From contig DHSP01000073.1 in NCBI GenBank assembly GCA_002408485.1, forward strand, positions 8,655-19,454: 10,800 bases of DNA. Reading direction: 5' to 3'. This stretch comes from Proteiniphilum sp. UBA5283 (GTDB taxonomy: Bacteria > Bacteroidota > Bacteroidia > Bacteroidales > Dysgonomonadaceae). The notes beneath the pieces are model-generated. The model saw only the letters and a list, made by a program, of their open reading frames with translations. It did not search any database and was not told the origin of the DNA. The stretch's first letter is position 1; each line of letters opens with the position of its first letter. This document shows, in pieces, positions 1-6,471 of the stretch. The position numbers were made by a program, and so were the translations under genes.

Positions 1-59
1 GAAACATTAAACGTTGAAACGTCGAAACATTAAACGTCGAAACATCGAAACGTTCAAAC
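1..59. repeat. Degenerate GAAAC-based tandem repeat at the window edge
   Basis: The first 59 bases are built from 7-8 base units of the form (G)AAAC(A/G)T(T/C): GAAACATT, AAACGTT, GAAACGTC, GAAACATT, AAACGTC, GAAACATC, GAAACGTT, CAAAC. Bases 1-23 and 24-46 form two copies of a 23-base higher-order unit that differ at two positions (15/38 and 21/44, both transitions). The array may continue to the left of the window. It lies directly upstream of the cold-shock gene, in non-coding sequence. No TAnnTTTG promoter box is visible between it and the gene, so the promoter could lie to the left of the window or be non-canonical. Confidence 0.8.
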
Positions 60-89
60 AATAAAATACAAAACAATTAAAAAACAGAA

Positions 90-533
90 ATGGCAAAATC
101 AAATTCCTTTCACAAAAAAGAGGTCGAAAAAAACAAAAAACAGAAGAAAAAAGAGAAGATGCTGCGCAGGGAAGAGCGCAAGCAGCAGGGTGTCAGTTCC
201 TTTGAGGACATGATTGCCTATGTGGATGCTAATGGCGTCATCGTGGATGAGCCGCCCATGCCCACGAAAGCGGAAGAGATAGAACTGGAGGATATTGAGG
301 TGTCGGTACCCCGCAAGGAAGTCACCGAAGAGGTGGGAGATCCCACAGGACGGGTCGACTTTTACGACGAAAGCCGTGGCTTTGGCTTCATCAAGGAGAA
401 AGACAGCGTCAACAAATTCTTTTTTCATAAAAGCAATGCCGAGCCGGGCATTCAGGAGGACCACATGGTCACCTTCCGGCTGGAGCGCGGTCTCAAGGGA
501 ATAAATGCCGTGGATGTAAAGATCATCCGTTAA
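90..533 (+). CDS. Cold-shock-domain protein with a lysine-rich N-terminal tail
   Basis: The 147-residue protein has a very basic N-terminus (residues 1-33, rich in Lys, Arg and Glu), then an acidic linker (about 38-80), then a C-terminal cold-shock OB-fold domain (about 85-147). The domain contains GRVDFYDESRGFGFI, with the RNP1-like motif RGFGFI at about 96-101, and the RNP2-like motif KFFFHKS at about 109-115. Stand-alone CspA proteins are about 65-70 residues, so this is the longer Bacteroidota form with an added basic tail. It is expected to bind single-stranded nucleic acid, acting as an RNA chaperone in the cytoplasm; the tail may add nonspecific RNA or ribosome affinity (inference). 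The ATG at 90 is the first start after an AT-rich leader with no Shine-Dalgarno, which is normal for this phylum. The gene ends just before a hairpin terminator. Confidence 0.9.
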   Translation: MAKSNSFHKKEVEKNKKQKKKEKMLRREERKQQGVSSFEDMIAYVDANGVIVDEPPMPTKAEEIELEDIEVSVPRKEVTEEVGDPTGRVDFYDESRGFGFIKEKDSVNKFFFHKSNAEPGIQEDHMVTFRLERGLKGINAVDVKIIR

Positions 534-540
534 CTGATAT

Positions 541-570
541 AAAAAAACTCCGGAACTTCCGGAGTTTTTT
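541..570. terminator. Bidirectional intrinsic terminator between the cold-shock gene and hisS
   Basis: A perfect 8-bp stem (ACTCCGGA at 547-554 pairing with TCCGGAGT at 558-565, loop ACT) is flanked by seven A on the left (541-547) and six T on the right (565-570). The T run ends transcripts of the cold-shock gene on the plus strand. The A run gives a U tract for hisS transcripts coming from the minus strand, whose stop codon lies about 72 bases away. The A and T runs can also extend the stem. Confidence 0.88.
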
Positions 571-641
571 GTTTATATGCAATCGCTGTTCCGCTCTCTT
601 TTCGTCGACCTCTACGGTGATCGTGTTTCGTTTGCGACACC

Positions 642-2045
642 TCAGGCAATCGCCTTTTTGCCGATTTCCTCCTTCACCTCATTCAGGGAGAGACTCTTCT
701 GGTCGCCCGACAACATGTTTTTCAGCGTGATCGTGCCCTCCTTCATCTCATTTTCCCCCACCATTGCCACGTAGGGAATGTGGTTGCTGTCGGCATAGGA
801 GAGTTGTTTCTTCATCTTTGCCGCCTCCGGATAGAGTTCGCAGCTGATGCCTGCGCGACGCAGTTGCGTGACCACGGGTAGCAGGTAGTCCGCCTCCTTC
901 TCGCCGAAGTTCACAAAGAGCAGGTCGGTATCCTGTGCAAAGCTCTCCGGAAAGAGATTCAGCTGATTCAGCACATCGTAGATCCGGTCCGCCCCGAACG
1001 AGATGCCCACGCCCGATACGCCGGGCAGCCCGAAGATGCCCGTCAGGTTGTCGTACCGCCCGCCGCCGGTGATGCTGCCAATCTCCACATCCAGCGCCTT
1101 CACCTCGATGATGGCGCCCGTATAGTAGTTGAGTCCGCGGGCCAGCGTCAGGTCGAGGATCACCTCGTTGTTCAGGCCGAGCATGGCGGCCTTATCAAAG
1201 ATGTACGCCATTTCGTCCACCCCTTTCAGTCCCGTTTCCGATCCTGCGAGCACCTCCCTCAGTTGTGCGAGCTTTTCGTCCGTCGTCCCGCTCAGCTGCA
1301 GGATAGGCTGCAGCCTGCCGATGGCCTCCCGGCTGATTCCTTTTGCGGCCAGCTCCTCGTTCACCTGCTTCAGCCCTATCTTGTCCAGCTTGTCGATGGC
1401 CACGGTGATGTCGGTGATCTTCTCCGCCTCGCCGATAATCTCCGCAATGCCCGAGAGGATCTTGCGGTTGTTCAGCTTCACCTGCACCCGTATGCCCAGG
1501 CGGGTGAATACCTCGTCCATGATCTGCACCAGCTCCACCTCGTTCAGCAGCGAGTCGGATCCCACAATATCGGCATCACACTGAAAAAACTCGCGGTAAC
1601 GCCCCTTTTGCGGGCGATCCGCGCGCCATACAGGCTGAACCTGAAAACGCCGGAAGGGGAAGGTTATTTCGTTGCGGTGCATCACCACGTACCGCGCAAA
1701 GGGCACGGTGAGGTCGTAGCGCAGCCCCTTCTCCGAGATCTTGTTCGCCGTCTTCACGGAGTTGCCTTCGGCAATGTCGTCGCCGCTCATGGAGGAGAGG
1801 AAGTCGCCCGAATTCAGTATTTTAAACAGTAGCTTGTCCCCCTCCTCGCCATATTTTCCCATCAGGGTAGAGAGGTTTTCCATTGCCGGCGTCTCAATCT
1901 GCCGGAATCCGTAGAGGCGGTACACCTCCCTGATGGTGTCAAAAATATAGTTGCGCCTGGCCATCTCCGCGGGAGAGAAGTCGCGCGTACCTTTTGGTAT
2001 TGAGGGTTTCTGTATCGTTTGTTTCTGCATTGTAGGTTTCTGCAT
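642..2045 (-). CDS. hisS: Histidine--tRNA ligase (HisRS)
   Basis: This class II aminoacyl-tRNA synthetase charges tRNA-His with histidine using ATP in the cytoplasm. The 467-residue protein has an N-terminal IPKGTRDFSP segment (16-25), motif 2 around 120-155 (FRRFQVQPVWRADRP followed by GRYREFFQCD), the HisA motif ARGLNYYTG (302-310), the glycine-rich HisB motif GGGRYDNL (327-334), motif 3 GVGISFGADRI (345-355), and a C-terminal anticodon-binding domain (about 370-467). The HisA motif has Asn where RGLDYYTG is common; I recall this form from other Bacteroidales enzymes. The first 15 residues are three near-copies of a five-residue unit (MQKPT MQKQT IQKPS), so translation could start at 2045 or at the internal ATG at 2030. 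A TAACTTTG promoter box lies just upstream, within the gap to the PhoH-like gene, so hisS probably has its own promoter as well as possible read-through. Confidence 0.96.
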   Translation of the reverse strand: MQKPTMQKQTIQKPSIPKGTRDFSPAEMARRNYIFDTIREVYRLYGFRQIETPAMENLSTLMGKYGEEGDKLLFKILNSGDFLSSMSGDDIAEGNSVKTANKISEKGLRYDLTVPFARYVVMHRNEITFPFRRFQVQPVWRADRPQKGRYREFFQCDADIVGSDSLLNEVELVQIMDEVFTRLGIRVQVKLNNRKILSGIAEIIGEAEKITDITVAIDKLDKIGLKQVNEELAAKGISREAIGRLQPILQLSGTTDEKLAQLREVLAGSETGLKGVDEMAYIFDKAAMLGLNNEVILDLTLARGLNYYTGAIIEVKALDVEIGSITGGGRYDNLTGIFGLPGVSGVGISFGADRIYDVLNQLNLFPESFAQDTDLLFVNFGEKEADYLLPVVTQLRRAGISCELYPEAAKMKKQLSYADSNHIPYVAMVGENEMKEGTITLKNMLSGDQKSLSLNEVKEEIGKKAIA

Positions 2046-2068
2046 CGTCTTATTTAAATATTGGGATG

Positions 2069-2076
2069 CAAAGTTA
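2069..2076 (-). promoter_or_regulatory. Probable hisS promoter -7 box (TAACTTTG)
   Basis: Read on the minus strand, 2076-2069 is TAACTTTG, a full match to the Bacteroidota -7 consensus TAnnTTTG. About 21 bases upstream is GTTG (2101-2098), a weak match to the TTTG -33 box. Initiation would be near 2062, giving a leader of roughly 16 nt before the hisS ATG at 2045. Confidence 0.55.
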
Positions 2077-2094
2077 ATAAAAAAACGAACAACC

Positions 2095-3597
2095 TTACAA
2101 CAAGTTGCTTGCCAGCTCCGAGAGCTCGCTACGTTCGCCCTTCACGAGGTTCACGTGGCCGAAGATTTGTTGTCCCCGCATCTTGTCGATCATGTAGGCC
2201 AGCCCGTTCGACTGCATGTCGAGATAGGGCGAGTCAATCTGTTGCAGGTCGCCTGTGAACACCATCTTGGTGTTTTCCCCGGCGCGGGTGATGATGGTCT
2301 TCACCTCGTGCGGTGTAAGGTTCTGTGCTTCGTCGATGATGCAGTAGGTCTCCGTGAGGCTTCGTCCGCGGATGAACGCCAGCGCCTCAATCTCCAGCTG
2401 TCCCGATTTCTGCATCTCCTCAATGGTCCGTAGCTCCGAGCTGTTTTGTCCCAGGTGCTGTTTGATCACGTTCAGGTTGTCGAAGAGCGGCTGCATGTAG
2501 GGGGCAATCTTTTGCTTTTCGTCCCCCGGCAGGTAGCCGAGATCCTTGTTCGAAAGCGACACGATGGGCCTTGCCAGCAGTATCTGGCTGTATACCTTGT
2601 TCTGCCTGAGTGCCGATGCCAGTGCCAGCAGCGTCTTTCCCGTGCCCGCCTTGCCGGTGAGCCCCACCAGCTTCACCTCCGGGTCGTTCAGCACCTCAAG
2701 GGCGAAAGCCTGCTCCGCATTGCGTGGCTGTATGCCGAAGCTGCTCTCCTTGTCCACCCTCTTCACTTTCTGCGTGAACGGGTTATAGCGTGCCAGCACA
2801 CTGTTTCGTTCGCTCTTCATGATAAAGCACTGGTTGGGTTCGGGTTGTGTCTCGAAGGAGATCTCCTCCGCGTCCACACCTGCCGGTTGGGCGTAGATCT
2901 TGTCGATAATCTCCGGGCTCACCCCTTCAATCACCACTTCGCCCTGGTCGAATATGTCGATGTTGGTCACCTTGTCGTTGATATAGTCCTCCGCCATCAT
3001 CCCCAGCGAACGGGCTTTCATGCGCAGGTTGATGTCTTTCGAAACGAGGATGGTCTTCGTCTCCGGCTGCTTCTCCGCCACGTCGGCCACCACCGTCAGG
3101 ATGCGGTTGTCGGGTATCTTTTCCGGAAAGGCATCGTTGATGCGTTTGTTGTCGCGCGATCCGTTCACGATGTATAGTTTTCCCTTGCCCACGCCCAGGT
3201 CGGCCCCGTGGGTGAAGAGGTCGTCGTCGGTGATCAGGTCCAGTTCCCGCACAAAGGCGCGCGCGTTGAAGTTGATCTGGTCACTGCCCTTCTTGAACTT
3301 ATCCAGTTCCTCCAGCACCACAAAGGGGATGTAGATGTCGTTCTCCTCGAAGTTGTCCAGGCAGTTGTAATCGTGCAGGATCACGTTGGTGTCGAGGATA
3401 AAGTTTTTCTTGGCTCCCGCTGCATTGTTTTTGCGTCGCTTGGTTGTCCCGTTTTGTTTGGCCTTTGCAGAAGTGGCTTTTGGGGTTTTCTCTTCGTTCA
3501 TTTCGGAAGTAGTCATATCGTTCAATTTAAGTGTTTTGGAACTCATCCCGCGGGGCCGGGCATGCAGGTCGTTACCCTTTGCTGTCAGAGCCGCCAT
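2095..3597 (-). CDS. PIN-PhoH family protein (RNase/ATPase, YlaK/PhoH2 type)
   Basis: The protein joins an N-terminal PIN nuclease domain to a C-terminal PhoH P-loop ATPase domain. In the longest reading (500 residues) the PIN domain begins with FILDTNVILHD (66-76; Asp69 is the expected first metal-binding acid). Further acids are visible at VLEELD (94-99), near Asp163 (PDNRIL) and at Asp188 (SKDINLR). The ATPase part has Walker A GLTGKAGTGKT (312-322) and Walker B CIIDEAQN (419-426). Proteins of this architecture are linked to RNA unwinding and cleavage (established for mycobacterial PhoH2); the physiological role here is unknown. The residues before about 65 are low-complexity and Lys/Ala/Thr-rich, so the start is uncertain: ATGs at 3597, 3543, 3516 and 3501 are all in frame. 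The one at 3516 is preceded by AT-rich sequence typical of genes in this phylum. hisS lies 49 bases downstream on the same strand. Confidence 0.9.
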   Translation of the reverse strand: MAALTAKGNDLHARPRGMSSKTLKLNDMTTSEMNEEKTPKATSAKAKQNGTTKRRKNNAAGAKKNFILDTNVILHDYNCLDNFEENDIYIPFVVLEELDKFKKGSDQINFNARAFVRELDLITDDDLFTHGADLGVGKGKLYIVNGSRDNKRINDAFPEKIPDNRILTVVADVAEKQPETKTILVSKDINLRMKARSLGMMAEDYINDKVTNIDIFDQGEVVIEGVSPEIIDKIYAQPAGVDAEEISFETQPEPNQCFIMKSERNSVLARYNPFTQKVKRVDKESSFGIQPRNAEQAFALEVLNDPEVKLVGLTGKAGTGKTLLALASALRQNKVYSQILLARPIVSLSNKDLGYLPGDEKQKIAPYMQPLFDNLNVIKQHLGQNSSELRTIEEMQKSGQLEIEALAFIRGRSLTETYCIIDEAQNLTPHEVKTIITRAGENTKMVFTGDLQQIDSPYLDMQSNGLAYMIDKMRGQQIFGHVNLVKGERSELSELASNLL

Positions 3598-3634
3598 TTT
3601 CTTCGCCGCTACCCGCTGATTTCTAAAAAAGATG

Positions 3635-3642
3635 TATCTTTG
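3635..3642 (+). promoter_or_regulatory. Probable M3 peptidase promoter -7 box (TATCTTTG)
   Basis: TATCTTTG matches the Bacteroidota -7 consensus TAnnTTTG. No clear TTTG is seen at the expected -33 distance. Initiation would be near 3649, about 30 bases before the ATG at 3680. This placement argues against the further-upstream in-frame ATG at 3632, which would precede the predicted transcription start. Confidence 0.6.
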
Positions 3643-3660
3643 TTCTTACTATGTTTCCTG

Positions 3661-3668
3661 CAAATGTA
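3661..3668 (-). promoter_or_regulatory. Probable PIN-PhoH promoter -7 box (TACATTTG)
   Basis: Read on the minus strand, 3668-3661 is TACATTTG, a full match to TAnnTTTG. The -33 region (about 3686-3690) reads GTTTT, a partial match. Initiation would be near 3654 and transcription would run left into the PIN-PhoH gene. The box lies opposite and immediately beyond the plus-strand box at 3635-3642, so the two promoters face each other. Confidence 0.5.
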
Positions 3669-3679
3669 AAGAAAATTTT

Positions 3680-5770
3680 ATGAAGAAAACTTTTATAACA
3701 TTATTTTCTGTGATGATGATGACAATAGCAACGGCGCAGGAGAATCCTTTCTTTCGGCCGTTTGATACGCCACATGGCACGGCACCCTTCAACGAGATAA
3801 AAATTACCCACTACGAACCGGCCTTCGAAAAGGCGATGGCGGAACACCAGGCCGAGATAGGCCGGATCGCTGCCAACCCCGATGCGCCCACCTTTGCCAA
3901 CACCATTGAGGCGATGGAGTACTCCGGCGAAATGCTGAACCGCGTGAGCAGCGTCTTCTTCAACCTGCTCAGCTCCGAGAGCAGCGACGAAATGATGGAT
4001 ATCTCGCAACGGCTCAGCCCGAAGCTGTCGGAACACAGCAACAACATCAACCTGAACGAAGATCTCTTCAAGCGGGTGAAGGCGGTCTACGATGCCCGCC
4101 ACACTACGGGGCTCACCCCTGAGCAGATACGCCTCACGGAGAAGTACTTCGAAGGATTCGAAAATAGCGGGGCCACCCTCTCGCCCGAAGGAAAGGAGAA
4201 GTATCGTATCCTCTCCACGGAGCTGAGCATGGCAACCCTCAACTTTGGGCAGAACAACCTGCGCGAGACCAACGCCTACGAGATGCTGCTCACCCGTGAG
4301 GATGACCTGGCGGGACTGCCTGAAAGTGTGGTCGATGCTGCGGCAGCCAAGGCAAAAGCCAAGGACAGGGAAGGGTGGCTGATCGACCTCTCTGCACCCA
4401 GCTACATCGGCTTCATGAAATATTCTACGCGGCGTCCCCTGCGCGAGAAGCTCTACATGGCCTACAACACCAAGGGAGTGAAGGGGGGCGAATACGACAA
4501 CCGGGAGCTCGTGCAGAAGATCGTCAACCTGCGCCTGGAGATCGCCAACCTGCTGGGCTACAAGAGCTACTCCGACTACGTGCTGAAGAACCGCATGGCG
4601 AAGAATGCCGAAGGGGTGTTCGGCCTGCTCAACCGGCTGGCGGATGCCTTTGGCGACGTGGCCCGCGAAGAGGTGGCCGCCGTCGCCACCTATGCTTCGG
4701 AGGTAGAGGGCCAGCCCCTCGAAATTCAACCCTGGGACTGGAGCTTCTACGCCGACAAGCTGAAGGACAGCCGCTTCGGGGTGAACGACGAGATGACCCG
4801 TCCCTACTTTGAGCTGGAGAATGTAAAGAAGGGTGTCTTCGGACTGGCTACGGAGCTCTACGGGCTGCAGTTTGTGCCCAACCCCGAAATCGAGGTCTAC
4901 CACCCCGAGGTGGAGGCGTTCGACGTGCTCGATGAGAATGGCGACTTTCTGTCCGTGTTGTATACCGACTTTCACCCGCGCGACGGCAAACGCTCCGGCG
5001 CATGGATGTCCTCCTTCAAGAACCAGTATATAAAAGAAGGTGTCGACAGCCGTCCCCACATCACCATCGTGATGAACTTTACCCGCCCCACCGAAAGCAA
5101 GCCGGCGCTGCTCACCTTCGACGAGGTGGAGACCTTCCTCCACGAGTTCGGGCACGCCCTGCACGGCATGCTGTCGCGCAGCACCTACGAAACCCTCTCC
5201 GGCACGTCGGTCTACCGCGACTTTGTGGAGCTGCCCTCCCACATTATGGAGAACTGGCTCACCGAGAAGGAGTACCTCGACCGCTTTGCCTTCCACCACG
5301 AGACCGGCGAGAAGATGCCCGACTCACTGCTCCAGAAGATCATCGACGCCTCCAACTACAACGTGGGCTACCTCACGCTGCGTCAGCTCTCCTTTGGATA
5401 CCTCGATATGGCCTGGCACTCGCTCACGAAGCCTTTCCAGGGTGATGTGCGTACCTTTGAGCAGGAGGCCATGGCACGCGTGCAGCTGCTGCCAGTGGTG
5501 CCTGGCGCCTGCATGTCCACCTCCTTCGGACACATCTTCTCCGGCGGTTATGCGGCCGGCTACTACAGTTACAAGTGGGCAGAGGTGATGGATGCCGACG
5601 CCTTTTCGCTGTTCAGGGAGAAGGGCATCTTCGACAAGGCCACTGCCAATTCATTCCGGCGCAACATCCTCGAGCGGGGCAACACCGAGGAGCCCATGGA
5701 GCTCTATAAGCGCTTCCGCGGCCGGGAAGCTTCCGTGGAGGCGTTGCTCAAACGGAGCGGGATTGAATAA
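3680..5770 (+). CDS. dcp: Secreted M3 family metallopeptidase (peptidyl-dipeptidase Dcp-like)
   Basis: This is a zinc peptidase of the M3 (thimet oligopeptidase/Dcp) family, predicted to remove dipeptides from short peptides in the periplasm. Starting at 3680, the 696-residue product begins with a signal peptide, MKKTFITLFSVMMMTIATAQ, with likely signal peptidase I cleavage after ATA or ATAQ. The zinc motif HEFGH is at 488-492 and the third ligand is Glu517 in FVELPS, 29 residues after the first His, as in thimet oligopeptidase. A substrate-side segment GHIFSGGYAAGYYSYKW begins near 617, with His618 and several Tyr. Length and order fit Dcp (about 680-700 residues). An in-frame ATG at 3632 would place 16 residues before the signal peptide and lies upstream of the predicted transcription start, so I reject it. 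The gene stands alone, followed by a strong terminator. The family is certain; Dcp versus oligopeptidase A specificity is inferred. Confidence 0.93.
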   Translation: MKKTFITLFSVMMMTIATAQENPFFRPFDTPHGTAPFNEIKITHYEPAFEKAMAEHQAEIGRIAANPDAPTFANTIEAMEYSGEMLNRVSSVFFNLLSSESSDEMMDISQRLSPKLSEHSNNINLNEDLFKRVKAVYDARHTTGLTPEQIRLTEKYFEGFENSGATLSPEGKEKYRILSTELSMATLNFGQNNLRETNAYEMLLTREDDLAGLPESVVDAAAAKAKAKDREGWLIDLSAPSYIGFMKYSTRRPLREKLYMAYNTKGVKGGEYDNRELVQKIVNLRLEIANLLGYKSYSDYVLKNRMAKNAEGVFGLLNRLADAFGDVAREEVAAVATYASEVEGQPLEIQPWDWSFYADKLKDSRFGVNDEMTRPYFELENVKKGVFGLATELYGLQFVPNPEIEVYHPEVEAFDVLDENGDFLSVLYTDFHPRDGKRSGAWMSSFKNQYIKEGVDSRPHITIVMNFTRPTESKPALLTFDEVETFLHEFGHALHGMLSRSTYETLSGTSVYRDFVELPSHIMENWLTEKEYLDRFAFHHETGEKMPDSLLQKIIDASNYNVGYLTLRQLSFGYLDMAWHSLTKPFQGDVRTFEQEAMARVQLLPVVPGACMSTSFGHIFSGGYAAGYYSYKWAEVMDADAFSLFREKGIFDKATANSFRRNILERGNTEEPMELYKRFRGREASVEALLKRSGIE

Positions 5771-5821
5771 AAAAGCCACACCGGAAATCAATCGCAGAGA
5801 GCTTTTTATCCGTTGAAAGTG

Positions 5822-5851
5822 AGGGGAAAAGGGACATTTTCCCCTTTTTTT
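5822..5851 (+). terminator. Intrinsic terminator after the M3 peptidase gene
   Basis: A stem of AGGGGAAAA (5822-5830) and TTTTCCCCT (5837-5845), with loop GGGACA, runs into a seven-T tract (5845-5851). It lies about 50 bases after the stop codon and isolates the peptidase gene from the RRM gene downstream. Confidence 0.85.
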
Positions 5852-5882
5852 GTTATTTTTCTGCGATTTTCCTGTAAAATAT

Positions 5883-5912
5883 TTTGTGACAATTAATTTA
5901 TGTCTATCTTTG
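5883..5912 (+). promoter_or_regulatory. Promoter of the RRM gene (TTTG-N18-TATCTTTG)
   Basis: TTTG at 5883-5886 and TATCTTTG at 5905-5912 are separated by 18 bases, close to the Bacteroidota primary sigma consensus in both boxes and spacing. This is the best promoter in the window. Initiation is expected near 5919, leaving a leader of about 120 nt before the ATG at 6038. Confidence 0.78.
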
Positions 5913-5918
5913 TCCCGC

Positions 5919-6037
5919 AAAAGTATTTTATAGTAGGCCGTTATTTAGTTACTTCACGTTCGTCAAGTTATTGCCTAACTCCTCTTATTGAAGAACTTCT
6001 GCAGAATTTACTTATTTTTTTATTTTAATTATTTTAC
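5919..6037 (+). promoter_or_regulatory. Long AU-rich 5' leader of the RRM gene
   Basis: From the predicted start site to the ATG at 6038 there are about 119 untranslated bases, much longer than the leaders inferred for hisS or the M3 peptidase. It contains GAAG-AA-CTTC (5990-5999), an overlapping 10-base palindrome TTCTGCAGAA (5997-6006), and then an unstructured U-rich stretch up to the ATG. There is no Shine-Dalgarno. The layout suggests a regulated leader, possibly autoregulated or temperature-responsive (inference). I do not recognise a known riboswitch class. Confidence 0.45.
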
Positions 6038-6349
6038 ATGAACATTTTTGTAGCTGGCTTAAGTTATCAGATTACCGATGCCGATTTAAAAGAACTGTTT
6101 GAGGAGTATGGTGAAGTATCCTCAGCAAAAATCATTACCGACCGTGAAAGCCGTCGTTCCAAAGGATACGGCTTTGTAGAAATGTCCAACGACGAAGAAG
6201 GACAGCGTGCCATTGAAGAACTCAACGATGCAGAATACGACGGACGTACACTTTCCGTATCTGTAGCTCGTCCGCGCGCCGAAGGCGAACGTGCACCCCG
6301 GAGCAATAACCGTGGTGGTTACGGCAACCGTGACAGAAACAGGTATTGA
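6038..6349 (+). CDS. Single-RRM RNA-binding protein with a Gly/Arg-rich tail
   Basis: The 103-residue protein is a single RNA recognition motif (about 1-80) with RNP2 IFVAGL (3-8) and RNP1 KGYGFVEM (42-49). Their aromatic residues, Phe4 (RNP2) plus Tyr44 and Phe46 (RNP1), are at the usual RNA-contacting positions. A basic tail (about 80-103) contains RGGYGNRDRNR, similar to RGG-type disordered tails. It belongs to the small bacterial RRM family common in Bacteroidota and cyanobacteria. Bacteroides members (Rbp proteins) are known to act as post-transcriptional regulators, including of polysaccharide utilisation and capsule genes, so a global RNA regulator role is likely here. It is a monocistronic gene with a strong promoter, a long leader and its own terminator, which suits a highly expressed regulator. 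Its codons look less GC-rich than those of its neighbours. Confidence 0.93.
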   Translation: MNIFVAGLSYQITDADLKELFEEYGEVSSAKIITDRESRRSKGYGFVEMSNDEEGQRAIEELNDAEYDGRTLSVSVARPRAEGERAPRSNNRGGYGNRDRNRY

Positions 6350-6372
6350 TTATCGGAGAATTTCGAAAAAGG

Positions 6373-6405
6373 AAAAACTGCATCCCCGCGATGCAGTTTT
6401 TTTTT
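6373..6405 (+). terminator. Intrinsic terminator after the RRM gene
   Basis: The stem ACTGCATC (6377-6384) pairs with GATGCAGT (6390-6397) around loop CCCGC, is extended by AAAA/TTTT, and is followed by T through 6405 (nine T in all, 6397-6405). It lies within the reading frame that extends upstream of tsaB, which confirms that the tsaB start is downstream of it. Confidence 0.9.
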
Positions 6406-6438
6406 GCCCTGCTCCGCCCGGAGCAGCCATTTTTTTGC

Positions 6439-6446
6439 TACCTTTA
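6439..6446 (+). promoter_or_regulatory. Possible tsaB promoter -7 box (TACCTTTA)
   Basis: TACCTTTA is one base from TAnnTTTG and lies 25 bases before the ATG at 6472, after the RRM gene terminator. tsaB needs a promoter in this short gap. No -33 TTTG is seen at the right distance, so the call is tentative. Confidence 0.35.
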
Positions 6447-6471
6447 CCCGCTCAAATTTTCACCTCGTTGT

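Noticed and set aside
1..59. CRISPR array at the left edge
   Set aside because: The units are only 7-8 bases, adjoin without spacers and vary in sequence, so this is a simple tandem repeat and not a repeat-spacer array.
1263..1832. A 189-codon plus-strand open frame inside hisS
   Set aside because: It lies within the fully supported hisS gene in another frame, and its translation has no recognisable motifs.
3632..3679. N-terminal extension of the M3 peptidase by 16 codons
   Set aside because: It would overlap the predicted promoter box and place residues in front of a canonical signal peptide that starts at 3680.
3701..5299. A 532-codon open frame on the minus strand opposite the M3 peptidase gene
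   Set aside because: It is antisense to a gene with complete catalytic motifs and a signal peptide. Its translation is rich in His, Val, Leu and Gly without recognisable domains, which is typical of a GC-biased shadow frame.
6346..6471. N-terminal extension of tsaB by 42 codons
   Set aside because: The extension crosses the strong terminator of the RRM gene and begins at the RRM stop. TsaB homology starts at MSVILSIETA (6472).
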